Shown here in pieces: positions 1 to 7,740 of a stretch of 43,447 nt of DNA; the stretch's first letter is position 1; every line of letters starts with the position of its first letter. The notes beneath the pieces are model-generated. The model saw only the letters and a program-made list of their open reading frames with translations, had not been told where the DNA came from and did not search any database. Position numbers and translations under genes: made by a program. Location of the stretch: NCBI GenBank assembly GCA_019312835.1, contig JAFDCJ010000119.1, forward strand, positions 1 to 43,447, given 5' to 3'. This DNA is from Deltaproteobacteria bacterium. Lineage in GTDB: Bacteria; Desulfobacterota; Desulfobacteria; Desulfobacterales; JAFDCJ01.

Positions 1-287
1 TTCTTGGAAAACACCGCCACCTCATCTTCGTGGGGTTTCATTTCCGTTTCAAATTCACCAAAATCCTCCCATAGCCACAGTTTGACCTTGTCCCAGTAAT
101 CAAGTCCCGCCCGCTTGACTTCCTGGCTGTCAAGCGAAAAACCCAGGGGCTTGATCAGATGCAAATCGGTGTCGGTGGCCAGGCAGGTGCGGCCGATGTT
201 GCCGGTGTTCCAGTGAATCTCCGGTGCCACCAGCACGATATGGCGCTCCAACGGTTCCCCGTTCTTATTTTTCAATTGTTGATTCAA
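1..287 (-). CDS. trmL: tRNA (cytidine/uridine-2'-O)-methyltransferase, TrmL/SpoU family (5' part)
   Basis: Reading the minus strand from about 287 to the window edge gives an open frame that includes [20 protein letters not shown] and, further on, KPLGFSL and AGLDYWDKV. These are hallmark segments of the SPOUT-fold TrmL family, which methylates the ribose of the wobble base (position 34) in certain leucine tRNAs; NTGNIGRT forms part of the knotted SAM-binding fold. Only the N-terminal half is present; the rest lies before base 1. The start is unresolved. No ATG occurs in frame between the upstream stop (about 313) and the conserved core, so TTG at 285-287, 273-275 or 249-251 are the candidates. 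The last has a GGGGAA stretch upstream and gives the shortest N-terminus, as is usual in the family. Family assignment is firm, the start is not. Confidence 0.85.
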   Translation of the reverse strand, partial: MNQQLKNKNGEPLERHIVLVAPEIHWNTGNIGRTCLATDTDLHLIKPLGFSLDSQEVKRAGLDYWDKVKLWLWEDFGEFETEMKPHEDEVAVFSK

Positions 288-346
288 TAGCGTGATAGTT
301 AATGGGTGTTAACTCCAAAAGCACAGTTGGATCATCCAAAAAATTA

Positions 347-494
347 TAGAAGCCATCTTAAAATTGTAGATTTCGCTCAAGGGCAAGGCGTCGATTTGAT
401 TTTAAAGCGGAGCGTACACGCGAGTACGTGAGCATTTAAAATCAAATCGCAACGCGGCCATTGGACGAAAGATGCATTTTTAAGATGGCTTCTA
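347..494. repeat. 148-bp nested inverted-repeat (MITE-like) element, copy 1
   Basis: The outer arms read TAGAAGCCATCTTAAAA and, at the right end, TTTTAAGATGGCTTCTA. Inside them a second pair of arms (TCGATTTGATTTTAAA against TTTAAAATCAAATCG) surrounds a GTAC-rich core, so the whole element could fold into one long hairpin. It contains no gene of its own. A copy with similar ends lies at 41276-41430, and a partial relative of its interior lies at 30430-30500. Its right end supplies the TAG stop codon of the neighbouring zinc-ribbon gene. Confidence 0.75.
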
Positions 495-803
495 GACTTT
501 TTTGCCGCAATATGGGCAATAATAGAACCCCCGGTGAATCGGGCTGCCGCAATATTTACACAGCAGGCCGGTTTCTTCCTGGTAGGGGGAGTGATCCCGC
601 TTGAATTCATTTTTGGTGCGATGGCAGCGTTCGCAGATGACGAAGGGTTGGCCTTTTTTAACCCGGGCCACCGGAATGAAAAAAATTTGAAAATAATGAT
701 CGATACGCTTGTTGTAGGCCTGGTGCAGGCCGCAAACCGGACAACGCCTGGGCTGTTCGTCCAGAATCTTCGTCTTTGGGGATATGCCGACAATAAAGAA
801 CAT
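492..803 (-). CDS. Small zinc-ribbon protein (zinc_ribbon_15-like)
   Basis: This is a 103-residue protein opening with MFFIVGISPKTK, the typical N-terminus of a family of small zinc-ribbon proteins (Pfam zinc_ribbon_15 type). Four CxxC pairs are visible: CPVC near residue 21, CERC near 57, CKYC near 82 and CPYC near 96. They could form two zinc ribbons. Between the first two pairs lies a hydrophobic FFIPVARV stretch found in this family. The function of the family is not established. The stop codon TAG (492-494) is formed by the terminal bases of the inverted-repeat element at 347-494, so the native C-terminus may have been changed by that insertion. It has no operon partner: upstream is a 400-bp repeat-containing gap. 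Confidence 0.8.
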   Translation of the reverse strand: MFFIVGISPKTKILDEQPRRCPVCGLHQAYNKRIDHYFQIFFIPVARVKKGQPFVICERCHRTKNEFKRDHSPYQEETGLLCKYCGSPIHRGFYYCPYCGKKV

Positions 804-1203
804 TATTCGGACTCAAAGGATCAGGGTTCGAAAGTTCAGAGTTACGACTTCTTGTATAAGCTGTATTATAACCCCTAAACCGGTATATTTGCAAATCCCA
901 AATGGCCGTCATTTGGCCACATTCAGCATAAATTACAATGATAAGACGATGTTAGAATTGATATTTTTTGGCAATAATTAGCGCAGTTGTAGGCCTAACA
1001 AATGATACTTCTTTGGGAATCTTTGGAATAATGGAATGATGGAATGGTGGAATAATGGGTTAAAATAGGAACAGCCGGAACCTTTTGTATTAAATGGACT
1101 CAATCCGAATGAATAACCCAATATTCCAACACCCCAGCTGAATGTGCCAGCGTCTTTGTTAAAATTCCATGACAAAGGATATACCGGCAAAGCCATGCGG
1201 GCG
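804..1203. other. Intergenic region with GGAATRATGG-type repeats, no gene seen
   Basis: About 400 bases with no supportable gene. Around 1019-1062 there is a run of TGGAATAATGG / TGGAATGATGG units, and around 1117-1133 the opposite-strand form (CCCAATATTCCAACA). Together they make a loose inverted repeat of a family also seen near 4706-4832 and 31367-31514. The open frames here are low-complexity translations of these repeats. Confidence 0.6.
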
Positions 1204-1752
1204 TTAGAAGCTTCGCGGCTTGCAGATAATTTCTCTAATCCTCAAATCGAAAAAATTGTTCTGGTGCGCCGGCTTTAAAACCAGGGCGGCATCGGCTCCG
1301 CCGCCGGACCCTCCGATGGAAATAATGTCATTTCCGGTCAGGGCGCCGGCATCCGCCGCCATCACGGCAACTTCCACGGCCACCTTGGTGCCCTGGCCCA
1401 ACAGCCGCAGTGTATCGGCGATCAGCAGCACGGGATAAACGCCGGCGTGTTTTTTGGCCACCGAGCGCTCCAGACCGGAGAGGGCATGACTGCATTGGAT
1501 AACCCGGACGCCCTTGCTTTCGATATCCCGTCTGACATCATCGGCCATACGGTTTTGAAAGGGTTCCTTGAAACCGCAATGGTAGGTAACCGCGGTCACC
1601 CGCTTGCCCTCGAATACTTCCATTGCCCTGTAGGCGGTCCTGCCGGTGGTCGTGGCCACCACTACTTCATCCAGCCCCAGTTCATCGGCCCTTGCCGCAG
1701 CCTGTTGCAGGGTTTGATCGGTATTGTCTTTTCCGGGTTTATCAAAATACAT
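1204..1752 (-). CDS. Stand-alone pyruvate kinase C-terminal-like alpha/beta domain protein
   Basis: This 182-residue protein has the alpha/beta layout of the C-terminal domain of pyruvate kinase (PK_C), without the catalytic barrel. Visible landmarks are VVVATTTGRTAYRAMEVF near residues 30-47, where the TTTGRTA loop recalls the phosphate-binding loop of the allosteric PK_C domain, KRVTAVTYHCGF near 50-61, and a glycine-rich IISIGGSGGGADAALVL near 143-159. Such stand-alone domains occur in archaea and anaerobic bacteria; their role is unknown, though ligand or phosphate sensing is plausible. It lies 15 bases downstream of the ferredoxin gene on the same strand, so the two are probably cotranscribed. 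Confidence 0.7.
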   Translation of the reverse strand: MYFDKPGKDNTDQTLQQAAARADELGLDEVVVATTTGRTAYRAMEVFEGKRVTAVTYHCGFKEPFQNRMADDVRRDIESKGVRVIQCSHALSGLERSVAKKHAGVYPVLLIADTLRLLGQGTKVAVEVAVMAADAGALTGNDIISIGGSGGGADAALVLKPAHQNNFFDLRIREIICKPRSF

Positions 1753-1767
1753 AGTCTTCTCCTTCCA

Positions 1768-2064
1768 TTACCCAAGCATGGTTTCCAGTCTGTCAATGAT
1801 ATCCTTGGCATCCTCGCTGGTGGCAGCCGGAAACCAGGATTTCTGGGGGTAGATCATCACGTTGGGTCCCTTGTCGCACAGTCCCATGCAGCCGCATTGG
1901 GATACCCTCACGCGACCCTTCAAGTCCCGTTTGTTAATTTCCGCTTTTAGCCGTGCCCTGGTTTGCTGGCTGTTGCCGTCCGCGCAGGACTTGGCGCGAC
2001 CGCCGCGGTCATTGGTGCATACAAAGACATGGCTGTCGAAGGGTGATTTTTGTTCATCGACCAT
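1768..2064 (-). CDS. Thioredoxin-like [2Fe-2S] ferredoxin
   Basis: A 98-residue protein of the thioredoxin-like (Shethna/NuoE-related) [2Fe-2S] ferredoxin family, a soluble one-electron carrier. The cluster ligands are visible as HVFVCTNDRGGRAKSC near residues 12-27 and QCGCMGLCDKGPN near 57-69. The open frame extends upstream to 2241, but that part runs through the inverted repeat at 2145-2214. The ATG at 2064 is chosen because AGGAG (2071-2075 on the opposite strand) sits 6 bases before it; the ATG at 2070 would be too close to that ribosome-binding site. It is followed closely by the PK_C-like gene. Its electron partner could be the molybdo-enzyme upstream, but a 280-bp gap with a strong palindrome separates them, so this is inference. 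Confidence 0.85.
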   Translation of the reverse strand: MVDEQKSPFDSHVFVCTNDRGGRAKSCADGNSQQTRARLKAEINKRDLKGRVRVSQCGCMGLCDKGPNVMIYPQKSWFPAATSEDAKDIIDRLETMLG

Positions 2065-2144
2065 AATCATCTCCTTTCTGTTTATGCCGTAGGTGTTTTG
2101 ATAGAATAATTCATCAGTAAAAAGGGTCTGTCTGAATTGCCTGG

Positions 2145-2214
2145 TGGGAGCGGCTTCCAGCCGCGATTGGATGCAAGACATAAAGGGGCTAATCGCGGCT
2201 GGAAGCCGCTCCCA
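2145..2214. repeat. REP-like perfect palindrome (24-bp arms)
   Basis: The arms begin TGGGAGCGGCTTCCAGCCGC and are perfectly inverted over 24 bp with a 22-base spacer. This GGGAGCGGCTTCCAGCCGC motif is a common extragenic palindrome in proteobacteria, usually moved by RAYT transposases. It sits between the ferredoxin and molybdo-enzyme genes and would form a very stable RNA hairpin. There is no T-tract on either side, so a classical terminator is not supported. Confidence 0.8.
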
Positions 2215-2345
2215 CAGTTGAGTGTTCCCGGCCACAACCATAAAAATAATAAAAAACTGCCAAGAAATATGGCCGTATTTTATAGATAATTAAATTTTAG
2301 TCAACAACTCGATGGCGATTTTTGCGAACGAAAATTCGCAATGCG

Positions 2346-4583
2346 TCAGACAGGTTCCACCCGGCAAGGCACAAAGCGATGCAGGGGAGTTCCTGCCAGC
2401 TGGTCGCGGTGGGTGTTTTGGGTCAGCCGGTTGACATTGGCACCGTAAACCTCACCTTCATACTCCAGGCCGAAGCCGTGGGGAAGCATGACCTGACCCG
2501 GCCTGACCGTGTCGGTGACTTCCAATTCAATCTGCTCGCTGCCGGCCGCGGTCGTGATGTTTACGATCTGCCCGTCCTGGATACCCAGGGCGGCGGCATC
2601 TTCAGGGTGCATTGACAGGGTGCAGGCCCGCCGATCCTTGTTCCAGGACGGATCCCGCATCAGGGTATTGGCATTCATGTCCGTGCGGCGGCCGGCAATC
2701 AAGATAAACGGCCATTCCTGGTTTTCATCAAGGGCGGCCGCTTCCGACTCGGCGTCGATGCTTTGAATCCAGTCGGCCATTTCCGGATATGCGATGTTAA
2801 TCCGTCCATCCGGCGTGCGCAGATTGCCCAGATTTTTTTCGATGTCACAACGGCCGATCCAGATCCCCTCCGGATGATCGAGCAGGGCTTGAAAAATTTC
2901 TTCGCCCAGCATCAGCCCCGGCGAAAAGCCCGCCCGGGCCGCATTCTTCTGGGAATTTTCGGGCAGGGTATTCAGCAATCCCCACAGGGCGGCCTGATTG
3001 GCCGAACCCATTTCCTGGCCCAGGGTCTTGGCCAGGATAAAGGGGATGGTCTTCATCGCTGCCGGATTCGCCTGCATATAGTTCATCAGCGCCATGCCGA
3101 ACTCCAGCCGGTTCTTTTTGGCGGCCGCGTAAAGCTCATCCGGAATCTCCGGCACAAGCCCGAGGGCATCTGCCAACCGAACCATGATCTGACTGACTTC
3201 CAGTTGGTCGCCTTCGGGCTTGATAATGGGCTGCCGTAATTGGAAGTATACCTCGGGATAGGTCCAGGCGAAAAAGGTTCCGTCCCAGGATTCATAGCCC
3301 GAGCGGGCCGGCAGGACGTAATGAGACAGGCGGGCGGTTTCGGTCATGGCCAGCTCGCAGGTTACCAGCAATTCCAATTGGGAGAAGGCCTTTTCATAGG
3401 CAGTGGTGTCCGCGTAGGAGCGCAACGGGTTGGAACTGCTGCAAAGTACCGCCCGCAAGCGTTCGGGATGATCGTTTACAATCTCTTCCGGCATCACATT
3501 CGGGGGAAATACCCCCATGATGGCCGGAAAATCGGTTGCCACGGTGCGCCAGGTGTGCGCCTTGCGTTCATCGGAATGGGACCCAATGGGCATGAGATGT
3601 CCCGGGATGACATTGCCGCCGGATACCCCGATGCGGCCGCAAATGGCCAGCAGCATAATTCCCAGACAGGAGGTGGCGGTACTGTGGCGACTCATGAAAA
3701 CGCCCAGATCCGGATGCATGGAGGATTTGCGCGTGGCCACCAGATGGCAGACATCCCTGACCTTTCCATAATCAAGCTCACAGACGTTTAGGGCCGCCCG
3801 GGCGTCAAATCCCTCAAACCAGGGGCGAATATCCTCCAGGCCACTGACATGCTGTGCGATGTAATCCGTGTTTTGCCAGCCTTGCTCCAGGATAATGGCT
3901 ATCATGGCCCGGGATAGCAGGGCGTCGGTGCCGGGACGGACGGGCAGGTGAATGTCGGCGATTTCTGCGGTTTCCGAAAGCCGGGGATCGATCACCACCA
4001 GATATTTATCCGGATCCCTGGCAATTGCGGTTAACACACGCCTTGCCTGAGGCATCTGGTGGCTCATCATGCCGTTCCAACCCCAGGCCAGCAGAACATC
4101 CGTGTTGTGATGATCGGGCCCGCCAAAAAGATACTGGCGTCCGGTGGCCCGCCCCCAGGCCCAGAAGTGTCCGGTGAGTTCCTGCCCCAGGGCGTTATAA
4201 TGGTAGTGAGAGCCCATGCCCCGCAACAACCGGACGCCAAAGGCCGCCTCGAAATGACAGCCCTGACCGCCACCGCCCATATAGGCAAAGGATTTGGGGC
4301 CGTGGGTCTTAACGATGGTAGAAAGCCCGGCGGCAATTTCAGAAATGGCCCGGTCCCAGGAAATTTGCTCGAAGTTGTCTCCAACCCGTTTTAAAGGATG
4401 GGTCAGGCGCTGGGCATGGTGTTGATGGTGGGCAACCTTCAAGCCCTTGCGGCAGACATACCCCTGGCTGCGCGGATTATCCTTGTCCGGTCGCACTTTG
4501 ACCATTTTATTGTCTTGCACCCGGACTTCGAGTCCGCAGTTCTGGGCGCACATCACACAGGATGTTTTATGCCACTGGTCCAT
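2346..4583 (-). CDS. Molybdopterin (bis-MGD) oxidoreductase, FdhA/acetylene-hydratase-like
   Basis: A 745-residue member of the DMSO-reductase superfamily (Mo or W, bis-MGD, one [4Fe-4S]). The N-terminal cluster motif is CVMCAQNC near residues 9-16 followed by a fourth Cys in GYVCRKG near 44. Molybdopterin-domain signatures follow, including VVIDPRLSETAEIADIHLPV near 195-215, the region YVLPARSGYESWDGTF near 425, and a C-terminal dinucleotide-binding domain (MHPEDAAALGIQDGQIVNI) ending in PHGFGLEYEG. There is no Tat signal, so a cytoplasmic enzyme is expected. In the segment that usually carries the metal ligand (near YHYNALGQELTGHFW) I see no Cys, Sec or Ser. The start has GGAGG five bases upstream. 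Substrate is unknown: the overall arrangement resembles formate dehydrogenase and acetylene hydratase, but no dedicated partner subunit lies next to it. Confidence 0.85.
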   Translation of the reverse strand: MDQWHKTSCVMCAQNCGLEVRVQDNKMVKVRPDKDNPRSQGYVCRKGLKVAHHQHHAQRLTHPLKRVGDNFEQISWDRAISEIAAGLSTIVKTHGPKSFAYMGGGGQGCHFEAAFGVRLLRGMGSHYHYNALGQELTGHFWAWGRATGRQYLFGGPDHHNTDVLLAWGWNGMMSHQMPQARRVLTAIARDPDKYLVVIDPRLSETAEIADIHLPVRPGTDALLSRAMIAIILEQGWQNTDYIAQHVSGLEDIRPWFEGFDARAALNVCELDYGKVRDVCHLVATRKSSMHPDLGVFMSRHSTATSCLGIMLLAICGRIGVSGGNVIPGHLMPIGSHSDERKAHTWRTVATDFPAIMGVFPPNVMPEEIVNDHPERLRAVLCSSSNPLRSYADTTAYEKAFSQLELLVTCELAMTETARLSHYVLPARSGYESWDGTFFAWTYPEVYFQLRQPIIKPEGDQLEVSQIMVRLADALGLVPEIPDELYAAAKKNRLEFGMALMNYMQANPAAMKTIPFILAKTLGQEMGSANQAALWGLLNTLPENSQKNAARAGFSPGLMLGEEIFQALLDHPEGIWIGRCDIEKNLGNLRTPDGRINIAYPEMADWIQSIDAESEAAALDENQEWPFILIAGRRTDMNANTLMRDPSWNKDRRACTLSMHPEDAAALGIQDGQIVNITTAAGSEQIELEVTDTVRPGQVMLPHGFGLEYEGEVYGANVNRLTQNTHRDQLAGTPLHRFVPCRVEPV

Positions 4584-5134
4584 GTTGTCCTCCGTGTTCT
4601 GAGATGGATCTGGATTTTGTTGGTATACGAAGATTCTGTATGGATCTGAATTTATATCTTTTAGTCAAAGTTAAGCCGATGAAACGTGCGCGTGCAAACC
4701 GCCATCATGGAATGATGGAAAATTGGGTAATTGAAGGCTGAAAGCCATTATATAAAATTATTGCCAATCGCAATGCTCTTATCTATCCAAGTCTGTTGCT
4801 TTCCGGATCCCATTATTCCAGTATTCCAGCAGTCCATCGGGCTCGAGACACTAAACCCGTTACTTGTGGCAGTTTGGTTTATAACATTAAGGAAGAACCA
4901 CTTTAATGATTTGTATACGAACCATTAATATGGGATTGAGCGGAATGTCAATGGGAAAATTAAAGGCAGGGGTCAAACCTTACGATTTCCCCACCCGGAA
5001 AAGTTATCCCGAAGTAAAAATACTGTATTGATTTACCTTAGGAAATGATTTACTAATAATATTTTAAACCGCTAGAACCGCAGGTGCAGAAATGAGCGGA
5101 AGCGAATAAATCCACCAAGCAGAGGGACCCTAAA
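4584..5134. other. Intergenic region, repeat fragments only
   Basis: About 550 bases between divergently arranged genes. It holds repeat fragments (GGAATGATGG near 4708 and the inverse CCATTATTCCAGTATTCC near 4809) and a GGCAGGGGTCAAACC stretch near 4965 that resembles the outer end of a RAYT-type element. No coding signal is convincing. The promoters of the molybdo-enzyme and of the STAS operon must lie here, but I cannot point to either one. Confidence 0.5.
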
Positions 5135-5470
5135 ATGGAAATTAGTCAAAAAGAGGAAAACGGGATCGTCTCCATCGCTATTAAGGGACGTCTGGACGCA
5201 GATTCTTCTCTGGAAGCAGAACAAGTCGTTAAAGAAGCGCTTGGGGGGGACACGAACCGGCTGTTATTCAACCTGGGTGAATTAGAATATCTCAGCAGCG
5301 CCGGTCTCCGGGTGCTGTTGAGTGCCGCCAAAGAAATGCGACGACGGGATGGTAAAATCGTTCTGTGCGCCCTGAATGAATTTGTGAAAGAAATTTTTGA
5401 GGTTAGCGGTTTCCAATCGTTGATTCCCATTACCGAATCCGTTGAATCAGGCATCGAAGCCCTTTCTTAA
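5135..5470 (+). CDS. STAS-domain anti-sigma factor antagonist
   Basis: A 111-residue single STAS domain, the RsbV/SpoIIAA fold that binds an anti-sigma factor kinase when dephosphorylated. The conserved phospho-acceptor region is YLSSAGLRVLLSAAKEM near residues 52-68, with the Ser pair before AGLR; the N-terminal strand pattern GIVSIAIKGRLDADSS is typical. AGAGGGACC precedes the start. It lies 5 bases upstream of a response regulator-PP2C phosphatase, the expected enzyme for removing the phosphate from that serine. The anti-sigma kinase and the sigma factor are not nearby, so the output is unknown. Confidence 0.92.
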   Translation: MEISQKEENGIVSIAIKGRLDADSSLEAEQVVKEALGGDTNRLLFNLGELEYLSSAGLRVLLSAAKEMRRRDGKIVLCALNEFVKEIFEVSGFQSLIPITESVESGIEALS

Positions 5471-5475
5471 AACCA

Positions 5476-6642
5476 ATGGAAAATAATACTTCCGCTACCG
5501 AATCCATATTACTGGTAGACGACAACCCGACAAATCTTCAGGTGCTGTTTCAGACCCTGGAAGGCGTCGGCTGCAAACTGCTGATCGCTAAAAACGGCGA
5601 GATGGCCCTTTCCATTGCTGGCAAAGCGTTGCCCGATCTGATTTTGCTGGATATTATGATGCCGGACATTGACGGTTACGAGGTTTGCCGACAGCTGAAA
5701 TCCAACCCGACCACGTTTGATATTCCGGTTATTTTTCTTTCCGCGCTGGGAGACACCGAAGACAAGGTCAAAGGGCTTCAGCTGGGCGCCGTTGATTATA
5801 TCACCAAGCCGTTTCAGCCAGATGAGGTGATTGCCCGGGTAAACACCCACCTGACCATCCACCGCCTGAACCGTGAGGTGGAAAGCCAGAAAGATCAACT
5901 CGAACATGAACTGGAAATCGTCTCCGAGGTCCAACGCAAGCTCTTGCCGAAACAGCTGCCGGAAATCGAAGGATTCAAACTGGGCGTGCACTATGAAACC
6001 AGCCGTTACGCCGGCGGGGACTATTATGACATTATTGAATTATCCGATAACCGTTATGGCTTTCTGATGGCCGATGCCGAGGGCCACAGCGCCCCGGCAG
6101 CCGTCCTGATGGCCATGACCTGCGCCCTTTTCCGCTCCTATCCCGGATCGGCCGATGATCCCGCATCTGTCCTGCACTACCTCAACGAACACCTTTGCAA
6201 GGTGGCGGATCCCAGCTTCATGACGGCGCTTTATATTTATTACGATGCCAACCTGCAAACCATGCAGATCGCCCGGGCCGGCCACCCGCTGCCGATGATT
6301 TATCGAAATTCCGACCAAACGGCCGCTGAAATCTCCTGCCCGGGTGTTTATCCCCTGGGCATCGAACCCTATGAAATCGAGATTCCGGTAACCGAGGTCA
6401 AACTGCAGCCGGGTGATCGGTTTCTCGTGTACACCGACGGGCTCACCGAACGCTTCAATCGGGAAGGTCGAACCTACGGAGAGGAGCGGCTGCTTCAAAC
6501 GCTTGCCGCCGACAGCACCCCTGATCCCCAGGCCGTTATCGCGGCGATCATGGCGAATGTCGTACAGTTTGCCGACGGTCATCCCGCCGATGATGACCAG
6601 GCCCTACTGCTTGGAATAGTTCAGGCTAAACGCCATTTCTAA
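5476..6642 (+). CDS. Response regulator with PP2C (RsbU/SpoIIE-type) serine phosphatase domain
   Basis: A 388-residue two-domain signalling protein. The receiver domain spans about residues 10-125, with the acidic pair Asp15/Asp16, phospho-acceptor Asp59 in LLDIMMPD and Lys111 in ITKPF. A coiled-coil linker (about 128-160) joins it to a PPM/PP2C phosphatase domain (about 165-385). Metal-binding residues are present in GGDYYD, ADAEGHSAPAA and the C-terminal DDDQALLLG, so the phosphatase should be active. This architecture dephosphorylates STAS antagonists in response to a two-component signal, and the STAS gene is immediately upstream. No cognate histidine kinase is adjacent. Confidence in function class is high; the pathway it serves is inference. 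Confidence 0.92.
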   Translation: MENNTSATESILLVDDNPTNLQVLFQTLEGVGCKLLIAKNGEMALSIAGKALPDLILLDIMMPDIDGYEVCRQLKSNPTTFDIPVIFLSALGDTEDKVKGLQLGAVDYITKPFQPDEVIARVNTHLTIHRLNREVESQKDQLEHELEIVSEVQRKLLPKQLPEIEGFKLGVHYETSRYAGGDYYDIIELSDNRYGFLMADAEGHSAPAAVLMAMTCALFRSYPGSADDPASVLHYLNEHLCKVADPSFMTALYIYYDANLQTMQIARAGHPLPMIYRNSDQTAAEISCPGVYPLGIEPYEIEIPVTEVKLQPGDRFLVYTDGLTERFNREGRTYGEERLLQTLAADSTPDPQAVIAAIMANVVQFADGHPADDDQALLLGIVQAKRHF

Positions 6643-6688
6643 GTAACTGTCTGATTCTATATGGCTTTCTTTCTAATGACACTAAATT

Positions 6689-6905
6689 CCAAGCACCAAA
6701 CAACAAATCCCAAATAAATCCCAATTTCCAAGCACCAAATTCCAAACAGCATATTCTTATTTCAACCCATGACACGAACCATTTCAAACCGTGGCTTGCG
6801 AAGGGATGCTATTTGAAAGTGGGGATTGTTTTGGTCATTGATTATTCTAATTTGAGATTTATTTCTAATTTGGTGCTTGGGATTTGGGATTTTTTAAATT
6901 TAAAA
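6689..6905. repeat. CCAAATC/GGATTTGG degenerate inverted repeat, copy A
   Basis: The 440-base gap between the PP2C gene and the RsbRD-like gene is mostly this repeat. Its left half has runs such as CAAGCACCAAACAACAAATCC and CAAGCACCAAATTCCAAAC; its right half reads TTGGTCATTGATTATTC and then TTTGGTGCTTGGGATTTGG. A related copy lies at 35448-35622 with the same TTTTGGTCATTG and GATTTGGTGCTTG elements. No gene is seen in it. Confidence 0.7.
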
Positions 6906-7082
6906 AAACCATTTATTCAAGATAGTTAGAAACCACTGCCATATTGCAAAGATGTAATTTCAATTATCCTTGACAGAAAAATCGAAGTCGATTATACGTA
7001 TGCACTTCGGCCGACTCTTTTTTGTTCGTCACATTGCGATAAATTGCGCTATCGAATTATCTTGCAGGCCGTCAGGGGTTTT

Positions 7083-7595
7083 ATGGGAAAGGGTTTGGAA
7101 AAAGTACTGTCAAAAAACAAAGCTGCCATCGCCAAGCAGTGGTTTCATCTGGCCGCCCAAACCTATGCCGTCGATACCGCCAAGTTCTTGCAGAGCAAAA
7201 CGGATCCATTCGCCAATCCGGTTGGCAGTGCGCTGATGACCGGCCTGGACGGCATCCTCGAACATCTCATTCACGCAACGGATCCCAACACCCTCCATTC
7301 TCACCTGGATTCCATCATCCGAATCCGGGCTGTCCAGGACTTTAGTCCCTCTCAAGCCACCGCATTCATTTTATCTTTAAAAAAGGTCCTTCGAGACTAT
7401 TTTGCAAAAGAGCTTCGAGACAGCCGCCTGGCGGCTGAATTCATAGAGCTTGAATCCAGCATCGATCAGATTTGTCTGATCGCATTTGATATATATATGC
7501 AGTGTCGGGAAAAGGTTTATCAAATCAGTGCCAACGAGACCCGCAAACGGACCTTCAAGGCCTTTGAAAGGGCCGGTTTGATCAAAGAGTCTTGA
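7083..7595 (+). CDS. RsbRD N-terminal domain protein upstream of dsrMKJOP
   Basis: A 170-residue helical protein matching the RsbRD N-terminal (sensory) domain: KNKAAIAKQWFHLAAQTY near residues 11-28, a DPFANPVG segment near 40, then long amphipathic helices through SLKKVLRDYF and ELESSIDQICLIAFDIYMQCREKVYQ. A gene of this kind is commonly found just upstream of dsrM in sulfate reducers. It lacks a STAS domain, so it is a sensor-like half molecule. The frame opens at 7044, but the ATG at 7083 follows AGGGG at a four-base distance and gives the usual family length. It lies 145 bases before dsrM and is probably in the same transcription unit. What it senses is unknown. Confidence 0.75.
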   Translation: MGKGLEKVLSKNKAAIAKQWFHLAAQTYAVDTAKFLQSKTDPFANPVGSALMTGLDGILEHLIHATDPNTLHSHLDSIIRIRAVQDFSPSQATAFILSLKKVLRDYFAKELRDSRLAAEFIELESSIDQICLIAFDIYMQCREKVYQISANETRKRTFKAFERAGLIKES

Positions 7596-7740
7596 AGATA
7601 GAACCTATATAAAATGAATGCGTTAGGGGCTTATCCCCATTCGATCTCTTTAAACGACTTAAGCTAAAACTGGTAGAACCCTAATTTGAGGCTTCTGTTC
7701 GATATCGGACTGCTGAAGTCTCCAAGCGAGGTGCAGGTCA

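Noticed and set aside
534-878. Open frame of 114 residues on the plus strand
   Set aside because: It is the reverse of the zinc-ribbon gene, which has four clear CxxC pairs, and has no domain of its own.
978-1196. 72-residue open frame
   Set aside because: Low-complexity translation of the GGAATRATGG repeats.
4955-4990. GGCAGGGGTCAAACC as an end of a second RAYT element
   Set aside because: Only one end is visible, it does not match the ends at 27241/28372, and no transposase is near.
6689-6905. CRISPR-like array suggested by repeated CCAAATC units
   Set aside because: Units are irregular in length and spacing, and inverted rather than direct.
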